A DNA stretch of 64,000 bases from Edaphobacter aggregans DSM 19364 (GCF_000745965.1 NZ_JQKI01000005.1:1-64000), one strand, 5' to 3'. Positions 49,830-60,487 are shown, counted from the first letter of the stretch. Translations and numbers: made by a program. The notes: generated by a model from the letters alone, not told the origin.

Positions 49830-50912
49830 TCACAGCCCTGCGGATGATTCCGGTACTTCATCCGTCATGAAATCGTCCGGCGAAGCAGCACGCCGCAATG
49901 GCCGTTCGATCCCGAGCTTTTTCATTCGGTAGATCAGCGTTGTTCGGTTCAGACCCAGATGTACGGCTGCCCCCTGCGGTCCTCCGATTCTCCAACCGGT
50001 TGATTCCAGAGTCTGGAGTATGAGTGCGCGTTCGGAGTCCCGGAGCGTAATCGGCTCAGCTGGTCTCGGGTCTCCAGGCACCGTCTTAATTGAAGGCAAT
50101 GGCGCGATGGGAGCCGCAGACGTCGGCAGTGGGTTTGGAAGCACGCCGTCTTGTGCCAAAATTACCGCTCGCTCCACGAGGTTTTGTAGTTCCCGTACGT
50201 TGCCAGGCCATGAGTACGACGAGAAGGCCTCCATGGTTTCCGGCGGAATATGGTGGATGGGCCTTCTCATGCGCCGGCTGAATATCTCGACGAAGTGCTC
50301 CACGAGAGTCGGAATATCGTCCCGGCGTTCGCGGAGTGGTGGCAACTGAATGGGAAAGACGTTGAGCCGGTAATACAAGTCGCTGCGGAATTCGTTCCGC
50401 GCTACCATTCCTTCGATATCACGGTTTGTGGCAGCGATGAGACGAACGTCTATCTGATGACTCTGGCCGCTCCCCAGACGTTCGAATTGCTGTTCTTGCA
50501 AGATGCGCAGCAATTTGGGTTGCAGCGCAAGCGGGATGTCACCCACTTCGTCAAGGAACAACGTCCCTTTATGGGCCAATTCGAAGCGTCCGATCTTCTG
50601 CGCAATAGCGCCGGTGAAGGCGCCTTTCTCGTGGCCGAACAGTTCGCTTTCCAAGAGGTCGGTCGGGATTGCAGCACAATTCAGCTTTACGAAGGGGCGT
50701 TCGTAGCGCGAGCTCACATTGTGAATCGCCTGAGCAATCAGTTCTTTGCCAACGCCTGTTTCCCCCAGGACCAACACCGTGGAGTCAGTAGGCGCAACCA
50801 GTTGAACTAACTCCAGCACGGATTCAAGTGCCGGGCTATTACCGACGATCCGTGCAAATTCACGATTGCGGTCATCCTGGGCAGCACATTCAACTCTGTC
50901 CAAGGCTCCCAA
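49830..50912 (-). CDS. Sigma-54 interaction AAA+ regulator lacking a receiver
   Basis: About 360 aa: AAA+ domain with Walker A GETGVGKE, the sigma-54 contact loop GHEKGAFTGA, Walker B TLFLDEVGD and arginine-finger region LRERRDDI, then a C-terminal Fis-type helix-turn-helix (AAVHLGLNRTTLIYRMKKLGI). It activates sigma-54 promoters by ATP hydrolysis. It has no receiver of its own, but a stand-alone receiver is encoded 40 bp upstream. The start is uncertain: no ATG is present, and TTG 50912 follows GGGAGGAG by 4 bp, while TTG 50939 is an alternative. Confidence 0.88.
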   Translation of the reverse strand: MGALDRVECAAQDDRNREFARIVGNSPALESVLELVQLVAPTDSTVLVLGETGVGKELIAQAIHNVSSRYERPFVKLNCAAIPTDLLESELFGHEKGAFTGAIAQKIGRFELAHKGTLFLDEVGDIPLALQPKLLRILQEQQFERLGSGQSHQIDVRLIAATNRDIEGMVARNEFRSDLYYRLNVFPIQLPPLRERRDDIPTLVEHFVEIFSRRMRRPIHHIPPETMEAFSSYSWPGNVRELQNLVERAVILAQDGVLPNPLPTSAAPIAPLPSIKTVPGDPRPAEPITLRDSERALILQTLESTGWRIGGPQGAAVHLGLNRTTLIYRMKKLGIERPLRRAASPDDFMTDEVPESSAGL

Positions 50913-50952
50913 CGTGCTCCTCCCGCGGACGTCTAACAAAGGGCCGCTGCGG

Positions 50953-51330
50953 CTAAACCTGCAAAGCCGCTTCTACACTTGCGATCAGTATGTCGCCATC
51001 AACAGGCTTGGCCAGGAATTTGACTGCTCCGGCTCTCATTGCCTGCATACGCAAGTTCTCGTCTCCGTGTGCGGTAATCAAAATCGTCGGAACAGGACAG
51101 CGTCTGGAGTTTAGCTCAGCCAACAGATCCAGACCGGACATGCCGGGCATTCGAATGTCTGCAATAAGGCAACCCGTAGCGTCCAATTGATCAGATTGCA
51201 GCAAGTCCTCTGCCGAGGCGAATGCCCGAACGCTCAAACCGGCAGCCCTCAACAAACGAGAAACCGCACTACGTACGGACTCTTCGTCGTCAACAACAAC
51301 CACCAATCTCTGTTGCTCTACGGTTTCCAT
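50953..51330 (-). CDS. Stand-alone response-regulator receiver domain
   Basis: 125 aa containing only a CheY-like receiver: acidic pocket VVVVDDEESV, phospho-acceptor Asp in LIADIRMPGMSG, Thr/Ser switch ITAHG and conserved Lys in FLAKPVDGD. It has no output domain. The following gene encodes a receiver-less sigma-54 activator, so the pair may act in trans as a split NtrC-type regulator; the receiver may alternatively feed back on the multi-PAS kinase. Confidence 0.92.
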   Translation of the reverse strand: METVEQQRLVVVVDDEESVRSAVSRLLRAAGLSVRAFASAEDLLQSDQLDATGCLIADIRMPGMSGLDLLAELNSRRCPVPTILITAHGDENLRMQAMRAGAVKFLAKPVDGDILIASVEAALQV

Positions 51331-51390
51331 TCCTACAAGTGTGAGGCCTGAACCAGCCGGGCGCTATTATGCTGCGGGATAGGGCAGATC

Positions 51391-51412
51391 ATCCCTCCGG
51401 ACAGGGAGGGAT
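51391..51412. repeat. Hairpin between fixJ-like and receiver genes
   Basis: ATCCCTCC and GGAGGGAT form a perfect 8-bp stem with a GGACAG loop in the 129-bp gap. No T-run follows on the minus strand, so it is more likely an operator or mRNA-processing structure than a terminator. Confidence 0.4.
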
Positions 51413-51459
51413 AAACAATATAGACCGAAGTGCATTACCAACTGCGTGCTCAAGGAACG

Positions 51460-52083
51460 CTACTTTTTGTCCGGAACCTTGAGCTTCTCGGCCATCCTGC
51501 CCAATTCGACAAGTGAGTCAGCTTGCATTTTGTGCATCATCTGGCTGCGATGGACCTTTGCCGTGACTTCGCTTGTTCCGAGCAGGGAGGCGACCTCCTT
51601 GGTTGACATGCCTGAAGCAACCAACCTCATGACCTGACGCTCGCGCGGTGTCAGGTGCTCGTAACGGCGCTGCAATTCTGCCATCTCACTCTGCTCTTGT
51701 CGGGCTCTACGATCGCGCTCAAGTGCCTGCTGTATCGCATCGAGCAGATCCTGATCGCGGAACGGCTTCGTCAGAAATTCTACGGCACCCGATTTCATAG
51801 CCTTTACACTCATTGGAACATCGGCATGACCGGTAACGAAAATGATTGGAATGTGAATGCCAGCTTCGATCAATTTGCGTTGAACTTCCAGGCCGCTGAT
51901 CTCGGGAAGCCGTACGTCCAGAATGAGGCAACTTGAAACATCGGGGCGCTTGTGCCGCAGGAATTCTTGCGGTGCGGCGAATGCTTCAGCGTTCAGACCT
52001 ACACTTCTCAACAGACGCTGCATTGCCGTGCGGACACCGGCGTCATCATCGATGATAAAGACCAAGCTGGGTGTGGATGTCAT
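51460..52083 (-). CDS. FixJ-family response regulator (LuxR-type output)
   Basis: 207 aa: receiver with [10 protein letters not shown], Asp in [12 protein letters not shown] and Lys in [10 protein letters not shown], then a LuxR-type helix-turn-helix, [39 protein letters not shown] 52083 overlaps the stop of the multi-PAS kinase as ATGA, so this is its cognate regulator. The family includes FixJ and NodW/TodT-like regulators. Confidence 0.94.
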   Translation of the reverse strand: MTSTPSLVFIIDDDAGVRTAMQRLLRSVGLNAEAFAAPQEFLRHKRPDVSSCLILDVRLPEISGLEVQRKLIEAGIHIPIIFVTGHADVPMSVKAMKSGAVEFLTKPFRDQDLLDAIQQALERDRRARQEQSEMAELQRRYEHLTPRERQVMRLVASGMSTKEVASLLGTSEVTAKVHRSQMMHKMQADSLVELGRMAEKLKVPDKK

Positions 52084-55000
52084 GCGGAAGCCATTATCTC
52101 GTTCGGCAGCGTAAAGTAGAAGGTTGTTCCAAGTCCAGCATTGGCCTTCGCCCAAAGGCGACCTCCATGTGACTCAATGATGGAGCGACTGATTGCGAGG
52201 CCCATGCCGGTGCCTTGGGACTTTGTCGTAAAGAATGCGTCAAATATCTTGTCGGCGCTTTCAGCAGGGATTCCTGTACCAGTATCGCTCACAGCGATCA
52301 GTGCTCGACCATATTCATCCTGCTGCGACGTGATCGTGAGTTCGCCTGTGGAGTGCTTCATCGCCTCGATGCCATTCAGCATGAGGTTCATCAGAACCTG
52401 TTGCAACTGAACACGATCGGCTAAGACTTTGGGCAGATCCTCAGAGAGTTCCGTGTGCAAGGAAATGGAGTACGGCTCTGCTTCCTGGCGAACCAGGGAA
52501 ACTACCTCAAGGATGACTTCGTTGACGTCCAAGGCTTCGCGTTTCGTAACTTCCTTATTGAACAAGGAGCGGACCCGCGTCATAATATCCGCTGCACGCC
52601 TACCTTCTTTGACGATTTCTGTGACAGCTTCCCGCACCTCCACCATATCGGGCTGATCGCGAGCAAGCCAACGCAAGCAGGCTTCAGCGTTGCTGATAGC
52701 CGCAGTGATCGGCTGCTTGAGTTCGTGAGCCATCGATACCGTCAATTCGCCCATCATGCTGGTGCGGTTGATGTGCGCGAGGTCTGCCTCTAACTGGCGC
52801 AGCCTCTCTCGCTCCTCCTCGGCGCGCTTCCGTTCCGTCACGTCGACGTGGGTCCCCACCATTTCGATCAGATCTCCGCTCGCACTGAAAACGGGATGCG
52901 CTAACACCTGGATGTGCCGGACCGTTCCGTCTGGTGGCACGATTCTGAATTCGAGGGTGTAGTCTCTTCTCTCGTGCATAGCCTTCAGGGCATCTTCGAC
53001 CACGGTGTCGCGATCCTCTGGATGAATGCGTTGCAACACCATCTCGCGAGTCGGTGAGCCCTGTTGCGGATCGAATCCCCAAATTCGGAAACTTTGCTCT
53101 GACCAGTAGAGATCTCCACCTCTTTTGGCGGCCCAACTGCCCGTGTGAGTCAGCCTCTGCGCCTCCGCCAGATAAGCTTCACTCCGGTGCAGCGATTCCT
53201 CGGCGCGTTTTCGGTCCTCGATGTCGGTACGCGTACCGTACCACCGCAGGACGTATCCCTGCTCATCTAGCAGCGGATTGTCTCGGATCAGAAACCAACG
53301 ATACTGTCCGTCCTTTCCCCGTATTCGTACCTCTATCTCAATAGGGGCACCATCGGAACTCGCCCGCTCACGGGCCACCTTTAACTTCTTCAGATCCTCC
53401 GGATGAAAGACTCTGGCAACTGCGTCTTTTGACTGAATCTCTTGGGAAGTAAGGCCGGTGTATTCCAATTCTCGTCGGTTGGCAAAAAGAGGACTCCAGT
53501 CCGCGCCGAAAACAATGACTTGCTGCGGAATCACATCTATCAGTTGTCGAAGCTCTCTCTCGCTCTGTCGAATCTTTTCTTCCACCCGCTTGTGCTCCGT
53601 GATATCGCGAATGGCGCTGGAAACCAGAATACCCTCCTCGGTCTCCAGCGGGCTAAGGCTGATCTCCACCGGAAACTCATGCCCATCCTTGTGCAGCGCG
53701 TACAGTTCCAGCCCCGACCCCACTGGTCGCGCGCGAGGGTCGGCCATAAAAACCGCGCGGTGTTCCGGATGTTTCTCCCGGAACCTGTCCGGCACCAACA
53801 TCTCGATCCTCTTCCCCACTACGTCCCTTCGTTGATAGCCAAACAGCTTCTCCAGTTGCGCATTGACCAAAACAATTTCACCCTCACGATTCACAACCGC
53901 GACCGCATCTGGCGCCGATTCCAGCAGTCCTCGGAATTTCTGTTCGGCACGTTTGCGTTCCGTTACATCGACGTGCGTTCCCACCATTTCAATCAGTTCT
54001 CCACTCCTGTTGAACACCGGATGGCCCACCGCATGGATGTATCTCACGGTTCCGTCGGGGAGCACGATTCTGAACTCGTGGGAGTAATCCGTTCCGAGTC
54101 GTATCGCATTCTGGGCATACTCGATCGCCTGGTCGGCGTCGTCAGGATGCATCCGCGACCGAACTCTTTCGATGTGGGGAGCGCCTTGCTGCCGATTGAA
54201 TCCCCAGATTTGAAAATTTTCCTCAGACCAGTAGAGAGGACCTCCTCCAGATCCATAGGCCCAACTGCCTGTGTGAGTCAGCCTTTGCGCTTCCGCGAGA
54301 TAAGCTTCACTACGCTGTAGTTGGTCGTATGTCAGCTTGCGTTCAATGGCAACACCCGCCAAGTGAGTGATCTGTTCGATAATTTCCTGGTCGCGCTCAC
54401 TCGGCCGTTGTGGCTCACGATAGTACACTGCGAACGTCGCAATCACTTTGCCTTGCGAAGAGAAGATGGGCGTGGACCAACAGGCATGCAGGTGATTGGG
54501 CAAAGCCGCATCGCGGTAGTTGGCCCATAACGGATTCGTAGCAATATCCTCGACAATGACCTGCTGGCCGTAGTACGCGGCTGTGCCACACGAGCCCGCA
54601 CATGGGCCAATCAAAACCCCGTCGATTGCCTCCGTGTAGGCCTTTGGCAGGCTGGGCGCGCTGCCATGAATTAGCCGATCTCCTTCTACCAATAAAATGG
54701 ACGTAAGAGCGCCGCTAGCTTGCTCCTCGACCAATCGGCAGAGGCTATCAAGTATTTCAGGAAGAGCTTCACCTTTCGCGACGAGCTCAAGGATCCGCTT
54801 TTCGCCTGCGATCAGGGTTTCTGCCCGCTTGCGATCTTCTATATCCGTCAAGACTCCATACCATTTTAGGATCTTTCCGGTTTCATCGCGCAGCGGTACG
54901 GCGCGTACCAGGAACCAGCCGAATTCTCTATCCGCCGCGCGAAGGACTCGCACTTCACCTTCGAACGGTTCGCCCCTAGCCAGGGACGACCGCAACTTAT

Positions 55001-56678
55001 CCACATGCCTTTGGATATCTTCCGGATGGACTACAGACCGCCAGCCTAAGCCGGCGGTGTCCTCCGCGGATAATCCCGTATGTTCTCGCCAACGCCGGTT
55101 CGCAAAGGCGTTAGAACCATCAGGAAACGCGGTGAACGCGATCGCCGGTATCGTTTCAATTACGTCGCGAAGCTCCCTTTCACTTCTGCGGGCAGCCTCT
55201 TCGGCGCGCTTCTGCTCCGTAATGTCCTCGCATACCACCAGCAGCACCGGCCGCTTCTTCAGCGAAACCGCCTTGGCGGTCTCCCTGACCCAAAGCATTG
55301 TGCCATCCTTACGGATCTTTCTTGCCTCCCACCTCATCATTCGGCCCGGCTGCTTGAAACAGGAATTGGCATAACTCTGGACGGCCTCCCGATCAGGCTT
55401 ATAGAACACATCCAACACAGGTCGCCCAATCAGTTCGTCCACTTGGTAGCCCAGTTGCTCCGCGCCGAAGCTGTTTAGTGAAACGATTGCTCCTGCGGCA
55501 TCCACGATGAAATACATCGTCGGATTGCTCTCAAACGCCGCTTTCCATTGCTCCTCAAATTCTTCCCAAGCTAGCTCAGCCCGCTTCGGCTCGGTGATGT
55601 CGTTGTTGGTTTCGAGGATAGCAATGGGAGCGCCCTTGTGGTCGCGCTGCAATGACCACCGGCTTGCCACTGCTACCGACGTTCCATCTCTTTTCGTATG
55701 CACGAGTTCGCCTTCCCAGCGGCCAGCATTCATCAACTGCTCGTCGATCTGGTGCAAGGGGACCGGGAACACTGTCTGAAGAAACTCGTGTGCGCTCTTA
55801 CCGACCGCTTGCTCCGCTGACCATCCATACAACTCCTCGGAAGCACGATTCCAGTATGTGATGGTCTCATTCATGTCGCGCACGAAGATGGCGTCATGCG
55901 TAAGGTCGAGAAGATCTGCTTGCTCCTGCAGAGCCTCCTCATTCCGCTTGCGATTCGTCACGTCAACCATGACGCCGCGGAGCCGGGTCGCTCGCCCATT
56001 CTCGATCACTACCGTGACCAGGTTACGGATCCACACCACCCGTCCATCAACAGCAGTCATGCGGTACTCACAGTCGTAGCTGTGCTTTCCGGTCATTGTC
56101 TCTGTGCAGAATCGCAGCGCCCAATCGCGATCTTCGGGATGAAGGTGGTTCTTCCAGAAAGTCGGCTCGCGCAACCATCGTTCTGCCGGGTAACCGAGTA
56201 TTTTTTCTGCTCGTTCACTCACGAAGGAAAACGCAAACGTCTCGGCGTCGGCCTCCCACACAATGCCCTCGACTGAGTTGACCAGGTCCGCGAAACGCTG
56301 TTGTGTGGCGACAGCTTCGGCACGGCGCTGGTTGGCGTTCACTGCCTCTTTGCGCGCCCGCCCTGAAAGATAGCTGGCACAGGTCGCGGTGAACAGGAAT
56401 GCGATAAGAGCAAAGAGGTCACGCGAATCGCCGAATTGGAAATGGCCGATCGGAGCGACAACCCAGTTAAGTCCCAGAGCAGCAAGAAATGAGACAAGAA
56501 TTGCATAGCGAAGGCCCCAGACGGCCGAGACGATTAAAACAAGAAGGAGAAAAAGCAGACCCGCGATAAACGGAGGATCGCGAAAAGGCATGACATCGAG
56601 AACGACCGTGACTGCAAATACCGACACGGCACACACAAGAGTCCGGAATATCGCCTTCGCGATGACGTGCCCCTGCAT
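52080..56678 (-). CDS. Multi-PAS/GAF hybrid-length sensor histidine kinase
   Basis: 1532 aa. Order: N-terminal membrane region of about four helices (residues 10-110, KdpD-like DUF4118), then about eight PAS domains, four before and four after a GAF domain (about residues 640-790), then HisKA with the phospho-acceptor histidine in [18 protein letters not shown], and a HATPase domain ending with [13 protein letters not shown] and [16 protein letters not shown]-terminal signatures such as [10 protein letters not shown] and [10 protein letters not shown] recur, and [18 protein letters not shown] is repeated twice, indicating duplication of PAS modules. The kinase type fits FixL/NodV-like proteins that phosphorylate FixJ-type partners. 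ATG 56678; the stop overlaps the FixJ-like gene. The signal is not deducible. Confidence 0.92.
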   Translation of the reverse strand: MQGHVIAKAIFRTLVCAVSVFAVTVVLDVMPFRDPPFIAGLLFLLLVLIVSAVWGLRYAILVSFLAALGLNWVVAPIGHFQFGDSRDLFALIAFLFTATCASYLSGRARKEAVNANQRRAEAVATQQRFADLVNSVEGIVWEADAETFAFSFVSERAEKILGYPAERWLREPTFWKNHLHPEDRDWALRFCTETMTGKHSYDCEYRMTAVDGRVVWIRNLVTVVIENGRATRLRGVMVDVTNRKRNEEALQEQADLLDLTHDAIFVRDMNETITYWNRASEELYGWSAEQAVGKSAHEFLQTVFPVPLHQIDEQLMNAGRWEGELVHTKRDGTSVAVASRWSLQRDHKGAPIAILETNNDITEPKRAELAWEEFEEQWKAAFESNPTMYFIVDAAGAIVSLNSFGAEQLGYQVDELIGRPVLDVFYKPDREAVQSYANSCFKQPGRMMRWEARKIRKDGTMLWVRETAKAVSLKKRPVLLVVCEDITEQKRAEEAARRSERELRDVIETIPAIAFTAFPDGSNAFANRRWREHTGLSAEDTAGLGWRSVVHPEDIQRHVDKLRSSLARGEPFEGEVRVLRAADREFGWFLVRAVPLRDETGKILKWYGVLTDIEDRKRAETLIAGEKRILELVAKGEALPEILDSLCRLVEEQASGALTSILLVEGDRLIHGSAPSLPKAYTEAIDGVLIGPCAGSCGTAAYYGQQVIVEDIATNPLWANYRDAALPNHLHACWSTPIFSSQGKVIATFAVYYREPQRPSERDQEIIEQITHLAGVAIERKLTYDQLQRSEAYLAEAQRLTHTGSWAYGSGGGPLYWSEENFQIWGFNRQQGAPHIERVRSRMHPDDADQAIEYAQNAIRLGTDYSHEFRIVLPDGTVRYIHAVGHPVFNRSGELIEMVGTHVDVTERKRAEQKFRGLLESAPDAVAVVNREGEIVLVNAQLEKLFGYQRRDVVGKRIEMLVPDRFREKHPEHRAVFMADPRARPVGSGLELYALHKDGHEFPVEISLSPLETEEGILVSSAIRDITEHKRVEEKIRQSERELRQLIDVIPQQVIVFGADWSPLFANRRELEYTGLTSQEIQSKDAVARVFHPEDLKKLKVARERASSDGAPIEIEVRIRGKDGQYRWFLIRDNPLLDEQGYVLRWYGTRTDIEDRKRAEESLHRSEAYLAEAQRLTHTGSWAAKRGGDLYWSEQSFRIWGFDPQQGSPTREMVLQRIHPEDRDTVVEDALKAMHERRDYTLEFRIVPPDGTVRHIQVLAHPVFSASGDLIEMVGTHVDVTERKRAEEERERLRQLEADLAHINRTSMMGELTVSMAHELKQPITAAISNAEACLRWLARDQPDMVEVREAVTEIVKEGRRAADIMTRVRSLFNKEVTKREALDVNEVILEVVSLVRQEAEPYSISLHTELSEDLPKVLADRVQLQQVLMNLMLNGIEAMKHSTGELTITSQQDEYGRALIAVSDTGTGIPAESADKIFDAFFTTKSQGTGMGLAISRSIIESHGGRLWAKANAGLGTTFYFTLPNEIMASA

Positions 56679-56879
56679 CGGATCCTCTAGCCGGTGGCTT
56701 ACCGTCTCATAGAGCCCAATGTAGCCGCTTCACATGATAGCGCATTATCCGACCGCTTCTGCATATGACCCGTTCCTCGCTCATGGCGCAATGGAAACAC
56801 TGTTTCGATCAAGATCGACGGTGGATTCACGTCCATGCAGATTCGGCCGCGAGTCAATGCGGGAGAGGTGATGCAAGAA

Positions 56880-57440
56880 TTACTTCGCCGCTGCTTGAAT
56901 TTCCAGTGTTCCGATATTGTCGATTGAGATGATGATATGATCACCCGCAGTGAGCGTGAACTCGTCATGCGGGACCTGCTTTGATCTTATTGCCTCAGTT
57001 ACATGGCTGCCTGTTTCGATCACACCGGGCACGAATGGGACTAGGTTGACATAGCTACGCCCATTGAGTGGCAGCTCTCGCGCCTGTTCTCCGCTAATAA
57101 CACCGCCGATCTCCGCTGACGCCTTGGAGAGATCGGAATCAGACGTCACCTGGATATCGGTTGTGACGCTAGCCATGGTCAGCGTCGTGTTTAGAGTTCG
57201 CGTAGTCCCGCATCCAGGGTAACGTTCTCGATCTTGATTGGCGCAAAGCCCGCCGAACGAATGGTGATCGCATAGGTGTCGGTTTGCAGGGAGCTAACGG
57301 TGAACACACCAGCGCTGTTGGTGGTACGGCGGGTCAGGACACCAGTGGAGTTGGATTTGGTGATGATCTCCGCGTGGGAAACCCTAGCGCCATGGAGTCG
57401 GTGATGGTGCCGGTGATCGTGCCGCGGTCCATCTGAGAAA
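56880..57440 (-). pseudogene. TonB receptor N-terminal relic fused to an FAH-like tail
   Basis: The first part encodes a carboxypeptidase-regulatory-like domain (ARVSHAEIITKSNSTGVLTRRTTNSAG, FTVSSLQTDTYAITIRSAGFAP) in one frame. Near 57180-57190 the frame changes to MASVTTDIQVTSDSDLSKA and the plug-like ISGEQARELPLNGRSYVNLVPF. It then passes into DEFTLTAGDHIIISIDNIGTLEIQ, which resembles the C-terminal end of fumarylacetoacetate-hydrolase-type enzymes rather than a barrel. This looks like recombination debris of two genes. Confidence 0.65.
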
Positions 57441-57527
57441 TGTCCGGAACTGTCAGCAAAAGTGGCAAAGCTAATGAAATTGTCTGTACTGCTTAGCGCT
57501 GATAAAGCGCATCTTCGGGCCGATACC

Positions 57528-57683
57528 TTACGCAATCGTGACCAAGGTGGCAATGGGCTTGGGCTCGCGATCGCAAAGCGAATCGCTGAAGCACACTGCG
57601 CGAGCATATGCGTGTCATCAGACCCAAATGTTGGCAGCCGATTTTCGGTACGCTTTCCCTCTTGCGATCTCCGGCAAGCTTGA
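57528..57683 (+). pseudogene. Histidine kinase C-terminal relic
   Basis: A short open segment reads RNRDQGGNGLGLAIAKRIAEAHCASICVSSDP and VGSRFSVRFP, the G-box end of a HATPase domain. There is no HisKA or N-box upstream. It lies head to head with the TonB relic. Confidence 0.7.
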
Positions 57684-57866
57684 TCGTCCCGAAACAGGAA
57701 AGCGGTTCTTCATTTTTCCTGAACTCGAGTGCTAGAGAGAGAGAAATGTACAGCTGAGCTAGGCAAAAGCCTTCTTAGGAGATTCTCCGATCAGAGAGAA
57801 CCTCGTGCTTTTGCGGGTAATCTGGCAGGATTTATCTACATAAGATGTTATCTTGAACAGCTTGTA

Positions 57867-58930
57867 TCACACTTGAGATCTCCGCTCCGGTAGCGACGAA
57901 GTCGCTGATGTGGATTGAGTCAAGGGTACCTGGCCCCTTGCCGAAGCCACAGCGGTCGCGATCTCCTCGAATGATTGCGATGCCCCTACGTTCCGCATGA
58001 CGATGTTAGACGGAGACGCTTGGAGCGCGCCCTCATCGACGGTATGAACGCAACGCCCCGGATTGACGTGGCTCATGCCCCATGCTGCCCTCGAAGACGC
58101 AATTGGAAACGGCAAATGTCGCGAAAATCTTATACCTCTGCTTTGCAGCGCCCTCTAAATACTCTGTGAACAACGGCAAGTAAGGCCCGCATTGGTCCTT
58201 GAAGTATTTCCTCTGCCTCTGCGGCTTGTCTGCTGCGCTGAGCAAACCGACGACGCCATGCGACTTCATCAGGGTGCCGATCCGCGCAATATTGTTATAG
58301 ATAGTGCGATCCCCCAGACCTCTTTCCTGGAGAAAGAGAATGTGGTCGAGCAGATCCTTCCGCGTGATGTCCTTGATGACCTTCCCGGGGAACTTCGACC
58401 CGAAGAGGTTCAGCATGTGCTCGCACGCCGCGATGGTCTTGCGAGACCGAAATCGTTGGATCTCTTCCAAATAAGACCTGATAGCGGCCTCAGGGAAACT
58501 GCCGGAGAGATCGATGCCTGTTGCTCTCTTGTCGACCCCGGCGGGGTCGGGCAAGCCCACATTTGGGTCAACTATCGGCGTGGGAACTGAACGTCCCAAG
58601 GCAGTTGCCTGAAGGTCATGTTCCGTATTGCGCAGGGCTGTGATCGCTACGTCTGCATCTTGGCTAATTCGTTGCCAGACACGCTTGCCATCCCGAAGAA
58701 AACGGAGGGTAGTAAGAACCTTCGGGGTGGCGTTCCGCTTGCCCCTCAACCAGGGCGTAGCAGGCCCGAAGCGTGCGGTTCCTGTTCCAGACGGGGTCAA
58801 CGAACGCGTCACGTCCATCGGAAAGACGGACTCGGATGTAAAGACGAACCTGTGCGTTCTCACTTCTAAGCTCCTCTCTAGGTGTAATACCCAGATAGAG
58901 CGAGCGACATCGCTTATTATTTTTTGCCCT
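57867..58930 (-). pseudogene. Tyrosine recombinase relic
   Basis: An acidobacterial-type integrase is readable on the minus strand in two frames: VRLYIRVRLSDGRDAFVDPVWNRN and YALVEGQAERHPEGSYY, then after a shift near 58700, LRFLRDGKRVWQRISQDADVAI, and the core-binding part KVIKDITRKDLLDHILFLQERGLGDRTIYNNIARIGTLMKSHG. The C-terminal catalytic half (R...HxxR...Y) cannot be recognised; only debris such as YKIFATFAVSNCVFEG follows. It lies divergent from the intact integrase across the att-like site. Confidence 0.8.
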
Positions 58931-58997
58931 GAGAAAAGTGTCACACCAAGTGTCACAGCTTAATCTCGGTGATGATCCCAAAGTGCTTAGCGTTATC

Positions 58998-59020
58998 TGG
59001 CGGAGAGTGGGGGATTCGAA
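58998..59020. other. Probable attachment site: tRNA-Ser 3'-end-like sequence
   Basis: TGGCGGAGAGTGGGGGATTCGAA, read on the minus strand, equals the TTCGA loop, T-arm and acceptor 3' end (CTCTCCGCCA) of a serine tRNA gene. No complete tRNA is present: sequence beyond GATTCGAA does not form the rest. Phages and islands commonly integrate into tRNA 3' ends and leave such copies. An intact integrase starts 107 bp to the right and a dead one lies to the left. The full tRNA-Ser should be at the other end of the element or of the former one. Confidence 0.65.
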
Positions 59021-59126
59021 AACCTGCTCCATTGTTAGAAGATTAAGTCTTTTGTTATCAACAATTATATCAATGCTTCCCGTCCATTGCTAGAATTTTG
59101 CTAGAATAAATTGAGGTTACAGGCAA

Positions 59127-60371
59127 ATGGCGAACAGGAAGGTCACGTTGTACTGGTTTTGCAAGACCCCGCAGGGATGGCGGCGAAAAGCCATTGTTCT
59201 CGGCTCGAACAACCGGATTCGCCACACCCACGTCATCGAGAACGGTGTTGAGGTTTCCTACCCAACCGGACGTTATGAGCTGTGCCGCTACGAAGGCACC
59301 AAGCCTGTCTACATCGACGCTGGAACCCATCCAAGTGAAGCCTTGGCGCTGTGGCGCAAGGAAAGCAGCCTGTCGGTGGCCAAGAACGAGGCGGTTCGTG
59401 CTGGTGCCAAGGTCGTCACCGACGAGAAGCGAGTTGAGATTCGACGTGCCGCAAATCTGTACATACAGGACTGCGAATATCGCAGGGCGCTCGAAGCGAT
59501 GGGACAGGCCAAGCTCGTCACTGAAGAGTTCATGCTGGTCTGCCGGAAGACCTACATCGATGAGATTGTGAAGGAGGACATCTACCGCTTTCACCGGGCA
59601 CTTCGGGATCGAGGATGCGGCGACAGGACAGTGGCCAACAAGCATCTACGGCTGAAGTCGTTTCTGCACTCTGCCGGATTTGATACCAAGTCAGCGGCGC
59701 TGTGGCCACCAGCACCGAAGTATTCGAAGACTCTGCCGGAAGTTTATTCGCCGGAACAGGTGACGGCTATCCTTGCGGCGGCTGATCCGTACATGCGGTT
59801 GGTCATCGAATTGGGCCTGAAGCTTGGTCTGCGGGATCAGGAGATGGCGCACGCCGAATGGCAAGATATCGACTGGACTCACTCGGTCTATCGAGTTCGC
59901 AATAAGCCGCAGATGGCGTTTATGGTCAAGGACTGTGAGGAACGCGACATCCCTATATCGAGCGACCTGCTTAGTAGTCTCAGACAAGCCAGAGTTCGGC
60001 ATCCTGAGACCAAGCTGATCGTCGGCACGAAGAAGGACACACCGAACCGGAAGTTGCTGCGAACCCTGAAGCGATTGGCGAAGGCTGCTGGCCTGAACTG
60101 CACACAGTGTGATGGCTGTAAGGGAAATCTAGGAGAGTGCGAACAGTGGTATCTTCACAAGCTCCGCGCCACCTACGCCACGACGCTGCTGCGCAACGGC
60201 GTCGATCTGCGAACCGTGCAAGCCTACATGGGACACGCTGACATCGCGACCACGGCGACCTATCTGCGTCCAGCGTCGACCAAAGAGGCACTGAGCAAGG
60301 TGGACGCGATTGATTGGTGTGGTGGCCTGTCTAAACTGGAGACGGAGCCAGCGACAGTGACCGTGAACTAA
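59127..60371 (+). CDS. Tyrosine-type phage integrase
   Basis: 414 aa. The N-terminal part includes an SAM-like core-binding domain (DEIVKEDIYRFHRALRDRGCGDRTVANKHLRL). The catalytic domain has the first Arg in GLKLGLRDQEMAH, HKLRATYATTLL (H-x2-R), and GHADIATTATYLRPAS with the nucleophile tyrosine following in that strand. A cysteine-rich insert CTQCDGCKGNLGEC precedes the second motif. RBS GAGG lies upstream of ATG 59127. It probably integrates the element at the adjacent tRNA-Ser-like site. Confidence 0.93.
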   Translation: MANRKVTLYWFCKTPQGWRRKAIVLGSNNRIRHTHVIENGVEVSYPTGRYELCRYEGTKPVYIDAGTHPSEALALWRKESSLSVAKNEAVRAGAKVVTDEKRVEIRRAANLYIQDCEYRRALEAMGQAKLVTEEFMLVCRKTYIDEIVKEDIYRFHRALRDRGCGDRTVANKHLRLKSFLHSAGFDTKSAALWPPAPKYSKTLPEVYSPEQVTAILAAADPYMRLVIELGLKLGLRDQEMAHAEWQDIDWTHSVYRVRNKPQMAFMVKDCEERDIPISSDLLSSLRQARVRHPETKLIVGTKKDTPNRKLLRTLKRLAKAAGLNCTQCDGCKGNLGECEQWYLHKLRATYATTLLRNGVDLRTVQAYMGHADIATTATYLRPASTKEALSKVDAIDWCGGLSKLETEPATVTVN

Positions 60372-60463
60372 GACGCCCAAAGATATCCCCTCTGCGCATT
60401 CCACGCGCACACTGGGCAACGTGGCGCGATTGTGGGGCGGTCTACGCGGCAACTCAATGTCCA

Positions 60464-60487
60464 AAATCTTTCACCGGTGAAAGATTT
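60464..60487. promoter_or_regulatory. Perfect 24-bp palindrome, parS-like core
   Basis: The left half AAATCTTTCACC is exactly mirrored by GGTGAAAGATTT with no spacer. Its core TTTCAC-CG-GTGAAA resembles the parS palindrome core TTTCACGTGAAA with two extra central bases. It lies 80 bp upstream of a ParB-like gene and 92 bp after the integrase. It is a candidate operator or partition-type site for the element. Confidence 0.6.

Noticed and set aside
58981..59030. Complete tRNA-Ser gene
   Set aside because: Only the acceptor 3' end and T-loop part are present; anticodon and D arms are absent.
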